Source: an uncultured Bacteroidales bacterium (GTDB lineage: Bacteria > Bacteroidota > Bacteroidia > Bacteroidales > F082). Taken from it: a stretch of 64,000 bases of DNA. The notes beneath the pieces are model-generated. The model did no database searches, had not been told where the DNA came from, and worked only from the letters and a program-made list of their open reading frames with translations. Both the position numbers and the translations under genes were made by a program. The stretch lies in contig CAMZAM010000001.1 in assembly GCA_947304185.1 (NCBI GenBank), forward strand, positions 62,001 through 126,000, written 5' to 3'. Numbering within the stretch: position 1 is the first letter of the stretch; the number at the start of each line of letters is the position of its first letter. Below are positions 51,541 to 59,777 of the stretch, piece after piece.

Positions 51541-51548
51541 CAAAAGTA
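51541..51548 (-). promoter_or_regulatory. Promoter box of the EF-G paralogue
   Basis: TACTTTTG on the minus strand, 46 bases before ATG 51494; fits TAnnTTTG. Confidence 0.55.
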
Positions 51549-51564
51549 CAAATTTTTTCGATAC

Positions 51565-52536
51565 CTATTTAAAATAATAGGAAATAATTTTTTCCCATTG
51601 ATTATCACTAAGTTTTGCACCAAGCACTTGAATGACGTTACCTGCCAGACATGTGCCTAATTCGCCGCTTTTCTGCAGGTCAAAACCATTGATCAATCCG
51701 GCTAGGAATCCCGCTGCGTACATGTCGCCGGCACCAGTGGTGTCGATGACGTTAACCTTGTTGCAGCCAACGGTTACCTCCTCGTTGCCGCGCTTGATCA
51801 TCGAGCCCTTGCTTCCGACTTTCACCACCGCTATCTCGCAGTGTTTGGCTATAAACTCGAGAGCATCCTCAGGAGTGCTGTGTGTCAACGCCTTAGCTTC
51901 TTCCTCGTTGGCGAAAACGATGTCGATCTGCGGCAGAAGCTCAACTAAGAAGTCGCGGTTATCCTCAACGACGTTATACGACGCGAGGTCGAGAACCACC
52001 TTGCAGCCTGCCTGTTTTGCAAGCTCGATGGCTTTCTTGAACAGCGGACGGTTAGCGATGAGATAACCCTCAACATAGCAGTAATCCCAGCCTTTGAAGA
52101 TGTCCAAATTGAGATGGTTTTCGTTTAACAAAAGCGCTGCACCGAGGTGAGTGGCGAATGTCCTTTCACCGTCAGGAGAGATGATAGCCTGCGCTATGCC
52201 GGAACGCACGTCACCGTGAAACATGATCGGCTTCACTCCCACCGAGTTCATGGCGTCATCAAAGAAACGACCGACCATGTCATTGCCAGTAAATCCTATA
52301 AATCCCGACTCGACACCGCATTTTGCCAAGCCATGGATGGTATTGGCCGCCGAGCCTCCCGGAGCCATAGAGCTGTCGAATCTTTCCAAAGTTTGTCTCA
52401 CCTTCTCAGCAGTCATGTCGTCGACGAGCTGCATGGAACCTTTTGGCAGTCCTAACTCATTGAGTATGTTGTCGTTGTCGATTCTCGTCAAGATGTCGAC
52501 GAGAGCATTTCCAATACCTAAAACAGATTTTTTCAT
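51565..52536 (-). CDS. PfkB-family sugar/adenosine kinase
   Basis: A 323-residue ribokinase-fold enzyme. PGGSAANTIHGLAKCG is the first PfkB signature and NVIDTTGAGDMYAAGFLAG the second, with catalytic Asp. The overall pattern is that of bacterial kinases annotated adenosine kinase. It phosphorylates a nucleoside or sugar in the cytoplasm. The start is placed at ATG 52536 (MKKSVLGIGNALVDI), as the 16 extra residues do not fit the family. It is unrelated in sequence arrangement to the PfkB-NDT fusion at 5.7-6.9 kb. Confidence 0.88.
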   Translation of the reverse strand: MKKSVLGIGNALVDILTRIDNDNILNELGLPKGSMQLVDDMTAEKVRQTLERFDSSMAPGGSAANTIHGLAKCGVESGFIGFTGNDMVGRFFDDAMNSVGVKPIMFHGDVRSGIAQAIISPDGERTFATHLGAALLLNENHLNLDIFKGWDYCYVEGYLIANRPLFKKAIELAKQAGCKVVLDLASYNVVEDNRDFLVELLPQIDIVFANEEEAKALTHSTPEDALEFIAKHCEIAVVKVGSKGSMIKRGNEEVTVGCNKVNVIDTTGAGDMYAAGFLAGLINGFDLQKSGELGTCLAGNVIQVLGAKLSDNQWEKIISYYFK

Positions 52537-52629
52537 AACTTTTGATAAAAAAAGAATGGAAACCGAGTGGCTTTCATTCTTCAATTAATAACATGAAACA
52601 TAAAAAATTACACTTTGTAATCTCTCTTG

Positions 52630-52703
52630 CGCCCCCTTCAGGACTTGAACCTGAGACCCCCTGATTAACAGTCAGATGCTCTAACCAACTGAGCTAAGGA
52701 GGC
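52630..52703 (-). tRNA. tRNA-Asn (anticodon GTT)
   Basis: A 74-base tRNA on the minus strand: acceptor GCCTCCT with AGGGGGC, D arm TAGCTCAGTTGGTTAGAGC, anticodon stem CTGAC/... with loop giving GTT, and T loop GGTTCAAGTCC. No CCA is encoded. A promoter box is 29 bases upstream. Confidence 0.95.
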
Positions 52704-52731
52704 TAACAACGGTTTTCTCCGTTTGCGACTG

Positions 52732-52739
52732 CAAAAGTA
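52732..52739 (-). promoter_or_regulatory. Promoter box of tRNA-Asn
   Basis: TACTTTTG on the minus strand at 52739-52732, with TTGAAAA about ten bases further up; fits TAnnTTTG. Confidence 0.55.
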
Positions 52740-52815
52740 CGACGTTTTTCAATACGCGCGACAAAAAATTGCAGTTATTTTTGAAAATTTTTATATCTTT
52801 CTGATTATCAGTCGA

Positions 52816-53403
52816 TTATCTTCCAAAAACAGTCTTCCAAAGTATCGTGACATCGCGCCACAGCGACCAGTTTTCGTAGTATTCTCTGTTGATTTTTACC
52901 TTATCGGGCCAGATAATTTCGTCGTTATAACGCTTCGGGTCGTCTTGCTGGGCCAAAAGTTTGTCTTCATGACGGTATTTTATCGAGGCCGGACCCGTCA
53001 AACCCGGACGCATCTTCAAAATGATTCTGTCATCACCTTCAAGCTTATCGGCATAACCAGGCACATCGGGACGCGGACCCACAAAACTCATCTCACCTAT
53101 TAATATATTAATGAGCTCCAAAAACGTGTCGACCTTGCTCTCGCGCAGCCAGTGTCCATACGGCGTGATACGGGGATCATCGGAAGTAGTCACGGTGCAA
53201 TTCACCTCAGAATCGTCGGCCATAGTACGGATCTTATAGATCTTAAACGGCTTCCCGCCTTTGCCAATCCTCACCTGCTTAAAAAGAAACCGCCCCTTCG
53301 GCATCCTTATCTTATGGATGATAAAAATGACCAAAATGACTGGCGATAAAATTATCAAACCAATAAATGAAAATAATCGGTCAAAACAATATTTTAATAC
53401 CAT
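52816..53403 (-). CDS. Initiating sugar-phosphate transferase (PglC-like, short form)
   Basis: A 195-residue enzyme of the polyprenyl-phosphate transferase family, clearly related to the one at 8083-8736: hydrophobic helix at 8-30, KIYKIRTM motif, and MSFVGPRPDVPGYADKLEGD. The C-terminal helix region ends in FGR. It starts lipid-linked assembly of the second polysaccharide. A longer initiating transferase is also encoded in this locus (55127-56497), so either two glycans are started here, or one acts on another carrier. It is the last gene before tRNA-Asn. Confidence 0.9.
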   Translation of the reverse strand: MVLKYCFDRLFSFIGLIILSPVILVIFIIHKIRMPKGRFLFKQVRIGKGGKPFKIYKIRTMADDSEVNCTVTTSDDPRITPYGHWLRESKVDTFLELINILIGEMSFVGPRPDVPGYADKLEGDDRIILKMRPGLTGPASIKYRHEDKLLAQQDDPKRYNDEIIWPDKVKINREYYENWSLWRDVTILWKTVFGR

Positions 53404-53415
53404 AATCTATCAAAT

Positions 53416-53580
53416 CGTCATTTCGAGCGCAGTCGAGACCTGAGCTTGCGAAAGCATTCACCTTTGGTGAATAAATCCTCCATTCCCGTAATCATTTAAT
53501 TATCGGTTTTGATTTAATGATTTTACTCAAAAGGATTTCTCCATTTCGTTCCATTTCATTTCACTTCAGTCGAAATGACG
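53416..53580. repeat. Palindromic intergenic repeat, copy 5 (compound)
   Basis: Begins CGTCATTTCGAGCGCAG and ends TTCAGTCGAAATGACG, about 165 bases, with extra sequence in the middle (53460-53520) not seen in the other copies. It fills the gap between the transferase and acetyltransferase-like genes. Confidence 0.8.
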
Positions 53581-53584
53581 GGGT

Positions 53585-54388
53585 TCATGACTGCATTTTA
53601 TGCATATTCAGCACTGCATTAACATTCCTGTTCCAAATCAATTTTCTAAACGGCAACAACATTCTCACAGCTATTCCGAGCCACCATTTATACTTTATTT
53701 TCAGCCTGCAATACGCTCGTCGGAAATTGAAATTCTTCTCCAAAAAAGGCTGCACATTAGAGTGCTCAGTGATGCTTCGAGCACCGTCGGCTACATATCT
53801 AAACTTCCGATTATCAAGATAATACTCGTTCATCTTGTAGAAAAAACCGTAGTACGGATACGTCGCATTATGCTTATATTTCGGATCGAAGCCAATCAAA
53901 CCATACTCACAGGAATCATCGAATATTCTGACTGCGCAAAAACCCACCAACTCCTGCGTTTCCATATCGAAGGCACCCCAATAATCGAAGTTTTCCTTGT
54001 CGCAATCGTCAAGATACTTGGTAAAAACATCTTCGTTCATCGGACGGTCGGTAATGTTATAATCGACAAACGTAGCCTTGACGATAGGATATGCTTTTTC
54101 TCTAACTAATTGTTTATCAATAAGTTTGAAATCGAAACTTCTGAAAGCGTGACGCAGCTTCTTCCTCTCATTCTGCGAATGTTCATCCATCCCGCCGAAC
54201 GTATCTTTTATAAGATACCAAAAATCTGTGGGTGTATCACAATCGAAATCAAAAGTGTTACGCACCATCCAGCCACCTTTTTTCAGCAATGCTTTACATT
54301 GAGAATCAGCGAGTTGCGGTTCCTGATGTGGGGCTTTTCTGTATCTCCACGCGTGACGGTAAAGCTCAAAGTCGTTATCAGAAAACAT
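53585..54388 (-). CDS. GNAT-like acyltransferase of the glycan operon
   Basis: A 267-residue protein I place loosely with GNAT/FemAB-like acyltransferases. The mid part DYWGAFDMETQELVGFCAVR fits the core beta strands of a GNAT domain, but the acetyl-CoA pyrophosphate loop is not clear. The N-terminal 70 residues have many Trp, Lys and Arg residues. It starts inside the end of the upstream glycosyltransferase gene (11-base overlap), so translation is coupled. Its place next to a short initiating transferase copies the pair at 8083-9327. A role in aminoacyl or acetyl addition to a sugar nucleotide is likely. Confidence 0.6.
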   Translation of the reverse strand: MFSDNDFELYRHAWRYRKAPHQEPQLADSQCKALLKKGGWMVRNTFDFDCDTPTDFWYLIKDTFGGMDEHSQNERKKLRHAFRSFDFKLIDKQLVREKAYPIVKATFVDYNITDRPMNEDVFTKYLDDCDKENFDYWGAFDMETQELVGFCAVRIFDDSCEYGLIGFDPKYKHNATYPYYGFFYKMNEYYLDNRKFRYVADGARSITEHSNVQPFLEKNFNFRRAYCRLKIKYKWWLGIAVRMLLPFRKLIWNRNVNAVLNMHKMQS

Positions 54389-55130
54389 GTTTTTTCACTG
54401 CGTTGAATGAATAACAAATGAAGTTTACCGCCGCCGATGGCCATGAGAGTTTTTCGATGTTTCTATACACCCTCCACACATCGCGCGAAGCCTTGAATTT
54501 ATTGCTCGATGCCGATCCTGGTCTGATACGGTATTGATTCAGCGGACCCGGCACCGGATAGGCATCGTAGCCTTTCTTCATGATCTTGAGCCATAACGAC
54601 ATATCCTCGCTGGTGGCTATGATCGGAGTGAGAAAATCGCCTATCTTCTGTCGGTCGAGCATCACCGTTCCGCAGCAGATGATGGTGTTGCGAAGATATT
54701 TCTTGTAGTTCATCACACCAGCATCAGGCACCGTCTTATTCTTCAGGTTGCCCTGCTCATCGATGATTTCGTAGCTCGAATAGGTAAACGCTACATCCTT
54801 TTCAAACATAAAACCAATCTGTTTCTCGAGTTTGTCGCTCTTCCAGATGTCGTCGGAATCGAGGAAAGCTATGAAACGGCCCTTCGCTCGCTCAATCGAC
54901 AGGTTGCGCGTCACTGCGATGCCGTGATGTTCCTTCGATTCCAAGAGATTGATTCTCTTGTCTTTAGCGCAATATCTTTTAACCACGTCAACACTCTTAT
55001 CAGAAGAACAGTCGTCGGTAATCAGCAGTTCCCAGCTCGCGAAGGTCTGGGCCATCACCGACTCAATGCTCTGCGCGATGAAGCGCTCGGCGTTGTAACA
55101 AGGCATTATAACTGAAACCAGCGGTGTCAT
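54378..55130 (-). CDS. Glycosyltransferase family 2
   Basis: A 250-residue GT-A enzyme: VSVIMPCYNAERFIAQSIES opens it, ITDDCSSDKSVDVV follows, and the metal site is FLDSDDIWKSDK. It adds a sugar to the lipid-linked unit. The short length and closing basic region (SFNAVKKHVF) suggest a peripheral membrane protein. The ATG at 55130 overlaps the upstream stop as ATGA. Confidence 0.92.
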   Translation of the reverse strand: MTPLVSVIMPCYNAERFIAQSIESVMAQTFASWELLITDDCSSDKSVDVVKRYCAKDKRINLLESKEHHGIAVTRNLSIERAKGRFIAFLDSDDIWKSDKLEKQIGFMFEKDVAFTYSSYEIIDEQGNLKNKTVPDAGVMNYKKYLRNTIICCGTVMLDRQKIGDFLTPIIATSEDMSLWLKIMKKGYDAYPVPGPLNQYRIRPGSASSNKFKASRDVWRVYRNIEKLSWPSAAVNFICYSFNAVKKHVF

Positions 55131-56497
55131 CTCTTATTCGAAGCTGTAATTTGTCCTTCCTCCAAGCCCTCGGTGCTTTCTTTGATGAACAAGACCTTCA
55201 AGGTTAGAAGCAGAAGCTTCAGGTCTAGCCATAGAGAGGCGTTCTCAACGTAAATCATGTCGAGTTTGAGCTTGTCGTATGATGTTGTGTTGTATTTTCC
55301 GTAAATCTGCGCATAGCCTGTCAGTCCGGCTTTCACCTTCAAACGGAATGCAAACTCAGGCACCTCTTTCGTGTATTCGTCAGCAATCTCTGGGCGTTCC
55401 GGACGAGGACCCACGAAGCTCATGTCGCCTTTCAGTATGTTGAAAAACTGCGGGAGCTCATCGAGACGACAGGCTCTTATAAACTTGCCAACAGGAGTGA
55501 TACGGTCGTCGTTTTCCGAAGCCAGACGCGCTATTCCGTCTTTCTCGGCATTTGGTATCATGCTTCTGAACTTCAGGATTTTAAAGGTACGTCCACCTTT
55601 GGTGTATCGTGTCTGACGATAGAACACAGGACCGCGGTCATAGAAGAAAATCGCCAGTGAGACGATTATCATTATCGGCGAAAGCACTATCAGTCCAAAG
55701 GTCGAAAAAACAATGTCGAACAAGCGTTTCAAACCTCTCTCGGTGAACGTCAAGGTATTGTTATGACTGAACAGCAGAGGAGTGTCGAAAACCGCCAGCG
55801 ACTCAGAACCCCTGATGATGATATCAGAGATCTTTGGAGTGATATAAACCCTTTTTTCTTTGGCAAAACACACTTTCAAGATGCGGTTACGCGTCTCACT
55901 CGGCACATCGTTGATCAAAACGGCGTCGTAATCCTCAACGATACGGCCGATCTCGTCGATATCAAGATCATAGTTTATTTCACCACTGATATTGTATTTG
56001 TCGATTCTTGAATTGAATTTTTCAGCCAGATTATTCTCATGTATTCCTTTGATATTCAATATCTTATATGGTTTAAAAACCTTAAAGAACAGAGAAATGA
56101 GGAGGTATGAAAACAGCGTCAGTATGATAGTCTGAATCAAAAACAGCAGGAAATAATAGACGAAGAAACGTTGCACATAGCTCAGATAACCGCCTATCAT
56201 GACGGTGAACACGAAATACACGCCATTGGTAATCATCATTCCGATTATCTGCGAGATGATTACGTTCGTCGTCTTGCTCACTCCTATCTTGAATCCGCCG
56301 AAGAAACTCATGAAATACATCGCGATGAGACCATAGACGGCTATCACGAAGTAGTTACCTTTCAACAGGAATACCTTGTCCAACATCACGTTAAACTTGG
56401 TATACCATAGGTAGGCGAAGCTGGCCATCATCAGGACGGTCAGGAAGGCGCTCGATAGAAACCGATACCACGATTTATACAGGTTCTGCTGTTTCAT
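55127..56497 (-). CDS. Undecaprenyl-phosphate glucose phosphotransferase (WcaJ/WbaP-like, long form)
   Basis: A 456-residue polyisoprenyl-phosphate hexose-1-phosphate transferase. Four or five transmembrane helices lie in the first 140 residues, a CoA-binding-like domain in the middle, a hydrophobic reentrant helix near residue 270 (LFDIVFSTFGLIVLSPIMII), and the catalytic part with KILKFRSMIPNAEKDG and MSFVGPRPERPEIADEY. It begins repeat-unit synthesis for the second locus. Two stop-start overlaps link it to neighbours. It should be the principal initiator; the short transferase at 52816 is additional. Confidence 0.93.
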   Translation of the reverse strand: MKQQNLYKSWYRFLSSAFLTVLMMASFAYLWYTKFNVMLDKVFLLKGNYFVIAVYGLIAMYFMSFFGGFKIGVSKTTNVIISQIIGMMITNGVYFVFTVMIGGYLSYVQRFFVYYFLLFLIQTIILTLFSYLLISLFFKVFKPYKILNIKGIHENNLAEKFNSRIDKYNISGEINYDLDIDEIGRIVEDYDAVLINDVPSETRNRILKVCFAKEKRVYITPKISDIIIRGSESLAVFDTPLLFSHNNTLTFTERGLKRLFDIVFSTFGLIVLSPIMIIVSLAIFFYDRGPVFYRQTRYTKGGRTFKILKFRSMIPNAEKDGIARLASENDDRITPVGKFIRACRLDELPQFFNILKGDMSFVGPRPERPEIADEYTKEVPEFAFRLKVKAGLTGYAQIYGKYNTTSYDKLKLDMIYVENASLWLDLKLLLLTLKVLFIKESTEGLEEGQITASNKR

Positions 56498-56500
56498 AGT

Positions 56501-57262
56501 TTATTTTTTTATCAGACTGAAAATTCTATCAAAATAACGCCAGCTTTGTTTGAAGAAGTTGCTTGGCATTTTGTGTTCGCGCACGCAGCGCATCCTCTCG
56601 CGCATGATCTTACGATGCACTTTGAGGCCGTTCGACGAGGTGCCGCCGCTCCGCATATTGACAAACACATCGTTGATATACAACGTGTTGATGTTTCCTT
56701 CCCACATCATCTTGACAAACATATCGTAGTCGGAGCATATTGGGTAGTCGAGACTGTACAGACCGAAGCTGTCGTAGCATCCGCGGCGCACGTAGAACGA
56801 CGGATGCGGCGGCATCTTTCCCCAACATAGCTTCTCGCGTTTAAAGTCCTTGCCCGAGAACATCCTCACCGTCTTGGATGTGTCGTGCCAGTCGACGTAA
56901 CGCACATCGGCGTAGACGCCATCAAGCGCTGGGTTTCCGGCAAAAGCGCCGTTGACCGTCTCGAGCACACGGTCCGAAGCGAAGAAGTCATCGCTGTTCA
57001 AGATCCCCACCACATCACCTTGCGCCATCTTCACGCCTTTGTTCATGGCATCATAAATGCCCTTGTCCGGCTCGGAAACCCAGCGCAACCGGCCTTCAAA
57101 CAGAGGCTCAAACCCCTTCACGATATCGAGGGTGCTGTCGTTAGAGTTGCCATCGACGATGATATAGTCGATGTCCTTAAACGTCTGATTCAGAACGCTT
57201 TGCATCGTGTCACGCAGGGTCTCGGCACTGTTATATGTGGCTGTTATCAGCGAAATCTTCAT
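56501..57262 (-). CDS. Glycosyltransferase family 2
   Basis: A 253-residue GT-A enzyme with MKISLITATYNSAETLRDTM, IIVDGNSNDSTLDIV and the LNSDDFFASDRVLE metal site, typical of WcaA-like proteins. The YDAMNKGVKMAQGDVVG segment is standard for the family. It builds the repeat unit. It is four bases from the LicD gene and three from the initiating transferase. Confidence 0.93.
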   Translation of the reverse strand: MKISLITATYNSAETLRDTMQSVLNQTFKDIDYIIVDGNSNDSTLDIVKGFEPLFEGRLRWVSEPDKGIYDAMNKGVKMAQGDVVGILNSDDFFASDRVLETVNGAFAGNPALDGVYADVRYVDWHDTSKTVRMFSGKDFKREKLCWGKMPPHPSFYVRRGCYDSFGLYSLDYPICSDYDMFVKMMWEGNINTLYINDVFVNMRSGGTSSNGLKVHRKIMRERMRCVREHKMPSNFFKQSWRYFDRIFSLIKK

Positions 57263-57266
57263 CTTC

Positions 57267-57962
57267 TCAATTCAAATATTCGTCAAGAACACCCCTTTCG
57301 AGGTATTTATTGAACATCGTTTGTTCTTTTTTCTTTAACAGATTCTTTGTCAGGCACTTAGGAATATATAGCTTCACCCATTGCATGGCCTTGAACATCC
57401 ATATCCGCCATTTCGGCGTATGGAAATCAAGCCATTGTGCCGGCGTCTGCCAGTCTTTGCCATACCAGTATTCCACAGCACCAACAGTATCGGCAGGAGC
57501 GTTGAATTCAACACCTTTAAACTCTATAACTCCTTGATTATCAAGAAATTGTTTTGGCAATGGCTCACCACAGTTGATTAAGAGCTTATTGTTGTATTTC
57601 TTAAAGAAATAAATGTCGATATATTCATTGTTTCTTATGATAGAAATGAGACCGCGGTCGTCCCAGCGTGCCACCTCGAAGCCGTGTTCGCGTAGCTCGA
57701 AGAGCATGCTCATAAACACATCAACATCCTGATAATCAGCGCCTAAGTCAATATCTTCATCATGGTCGATGAAGTCCTTTTCACGTATCGCGCCAAGCAG
57801 AGTGCCGTAGGCAAGGAAGAACCTGAAATCGTTTCTGTCGGCTATCTCCTTGAACAGACAGAGGTTTTCGAAAGCCTTCTCCTTATCGATGAGCTTCCAT
57901 CCCGGATAAATCGGGATAAGCTTGAACTTATATGTCCCTTTCGGCGTCTTGATCCTCGGCAT
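57267..57962 (-). CDS. LicD-family phosphotransferase
   Basis: A 231-residue LicD-family protein of the nucleotidyltransferase fold. AYGTLLGAIREKDFIDHDED is the characteristic metal/phosphate-binding block; the second conserved region is less clear. LicD moves phosphocholine from CDP-choline to a sugar; relatives use ribitol phosphate, phosphoethanolamine or aminoethylphosphonate. The gene directly follows (two bases) the nucleotidyltransferase-aminotransferase fusion that probably makes the CDP-linked donor. Together they point to an amine-bearing phosphate or phosphonate group on this glycan. Confidence 0.88.
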   Translation of the reverse strand: MPRIKTPKGTYKFKLIPIYPGWKLIDKEKAFENLCLFKEIADRNDFRFFLAYGTLLGAIREKDFIDHDEDIDLGADYQDVDVFMSMLFELREHGFEVARWDDRGLISIIRNNEYIDIYFFKKYNNKLLINCGEPLPKQFLDNQGVIEFKGVEFNAPADTVGAVEYWYGKDWQTPAQWLDFHTPKWRIWMFKAMQWVKLYIPKCLTKNLLKKKEQTMFNKYLERGVLDEYLN

Positions 57963-57964
57963 TA

Positions 57965-59776
57965 CTATAGTCTCTTCAGTGTTTCAACAAGTCGGCTGTT
58001 GTCTTTGCGGTCGCGTATCGCTATGCGGATGTAACTCTTCCCGTCGAACGACGATTTCGTGGAGCAGTCTTTGATGAGGATATCGGCTTTCTCCAGCAAA
58101 ACCTTCGTCAGAGTGGTGGAAGTGTATTTCCCTTTCACCTCGCAGAGGAAGTAGTTGGCTTGCGACTTTATCACTCTCAAGAACGGAATCTGCTGTAACT
58201 CATTGAAAAACAGCGTTCTTTCTTCGATATATCTATCACAGGCCTCCAAGTAATCTTTCTCATATTTCGCGAAGATCTGCATGTAATATTCTGCGAATGA
58301 GTTAATATTCCAGATGGCCACGTCTTTACGCATCTTTTCAATCATTTCTTTGTCGGAAGTGGCAAAAACACCCAACCTCAAGCCTGGCACACCATACGAT
58401 TTGCTTATCGACTTCATCACCATCAGATTTTTGTTCGATTCTAGTAAATCGTTGACCAACAATGTGTTATCTTTATGATTTTCCGTGAAATCAACAAAGC
58501 TCTCGTCGACAAGCACCATGATGTTACGTTCCGCTGCCCATTTCACGAGATTTAGAACATCTTTTTTCGGAATATAGTTGCCCGATGGATTGTCAGGATT
58601 GACCATAACAAGCAACGAAATACCCTTATCACCATAAAATGCCATTAAATCATTGGCAGTGTAAGCAAAATCAGGGTTTTGCGGAATGTATTTTTCGATA
58701 TTTTTGGATGGAAGTCGGTTAGGATATTCTTCAAAAGTCGGGAAGACAACGCCGATTTTCTTATCGGCGAAATGCTCCATCACACTCTTGATAAGCTCAG
58801 CCGCGCCGTTACCAACACACACATAGTCTTGCTTGATGCCGAAGTATTTCCCAGCCAGCAAGGTGTTCACATACATCCCCGACGGATATTCCTGCATCAG
58901 CACGTCGAAGTTGGCGCGTAACTCGTCTTTCATCTTCATCGTCGGGAAGTAAGGGTTCACGAGATAGCAGAAATCGAGCAGATTCGGGAAACGCCAGTAT
59001 CCACCGTAACGTTTCATATACTTCTTCAGCTTCACGTCACCTTCCGCAAAGATGGTCCCGGCAATGTCAAGGTCTTGAATATCATCGATTTCGTACCATT
59101 TTTCATCGCCAATCGGCAAGGCCTTCAAACTCGATTTGTCAATCATCGTCAGAACTCGCAAAACCTCCTCGTAGTACTCGTTGTTGCCCTTCATCTGGCA
59201 GTAGGCCTCAAGCAGCGGCAGATATTGGTTGTTGATGTAGCTCTTGCTGAACTTATAGATATTTACCGTCTTGTAATATTTGTCGACTTCCGACTGCTTA
59301 AACTCCTTTTTCGATATGAAATTTAAGATGTTACGTTCATCATCGATGGTTACCATGGTGCCGTCCATCCACTTCTCGTATTTTGCCACCAACGCCAAGT
59401 CAGGTTGTTGATTATCAACAAGTAAGCGCAGCATCGACTCTTCATAAATCAGATCCGACTCAAGTAAAAGGGTGTCGTCTTCCTTGAATTTATCCTTTGC
59501 CAATGCCAATGAATAGATGTTGTTCGTCTTGTCGTAGATAGGGTTGTCGACATACTCGATGTTCAGGTTATTGTATTGACTATCAACATAATCCTTGAGA
59601 TTTTTCGCCTGATAGCCCACCACAATCACTATGCGTTTGAGGTCGAGATGCGAGAGGTAGGTCAACACGCGGTCGATGAGTTTCACACCGTTGACTTCCA
59701 CCATGCATTTGGTGTTGTTTTTCGTCATCTCACCGAGACGGCGACCCATGCCGGCAGCTAAAATAATCGCTTGCAT
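57965..59776 (-). CDS. LicC/PntC-like nucleotidyltransferase fused to PLP aminotransferase
   Basis: A 603-residue fusion. Residues 1-245: a nucleotidyltransferase with IILAAGMGRRLGEMTKNNTK, the DNPIYDKTNNIYSL motif (78-90) typical of LicC/PntC-like cytidylyltransferases, and LESDLIYEES as metal site. Residues 260-603: a fold-type-I PLP enzyme with MVNPDNPSGNYI, VDESFVDF and the lysine in SISKSYGVPGLRLG. The PntC-AepZ fusion has the same order and makes CMP-aminoethylphosphonate; a CobD-like phosphoserine decarboxylase giving CDP-ethanolamine is another option. No phosphoenolpyruvate mutase is seen, so the substrate is open. LicD is next. Confidence 0.88.
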   Translation of the reverse strand: MQAIILAAGMGRRLGEMTKNNTKCMVEVNGVKLIDRVLTYLSHLDLKRIVIVVGYQAKNLKDYVDSQYNNLNIEYVDNPIYDKTNNIYSLALAKDKFKEDDTLLLESDLIYEESMLRLLVDNQQPDLALVAKYEKWMDGTMVTIDDERNILNFISKKEFKQSEVDKYYKTVNIYKFSKSYINNQYLPLLEAYCQMKGNNEYYEEVLRVLTMIDKSSLKALPIGDEKWYEIDDIQDLDIAGTIFAEGDVKLKKYMKRYGGYWRFPNLLDFCYLVNPYFPTMKMKDELRANFDVLMQEYPSGMYVNTLLAGKYFGIKQDYVCVGNGAAELIKSVMEHFADKKIGVVFPTFEEYPNRLPSKNIEKYIPQNPDFAYTANDLMAFYGDKGISLLVMVNPDNPSGNYIPKKDVLNLVKWAAERNIMVLVDESFVDFTENHKDNTLLVNDLLESNKNLMVMKSISKSYGVPGLRLGVFATSDKEMIEKMRKDVAIWNINSFAEYYMQIFAKYEKDYLEACDRYIEERTLFFNELQQIPFLRVIKSQANYFLCEVKGKYTSTTLTKVLLEKADILIKDCSTKSSFDGKSYIRIAIRDRKDNSRLVETLKRL

Positions 59777-59777
59777 A

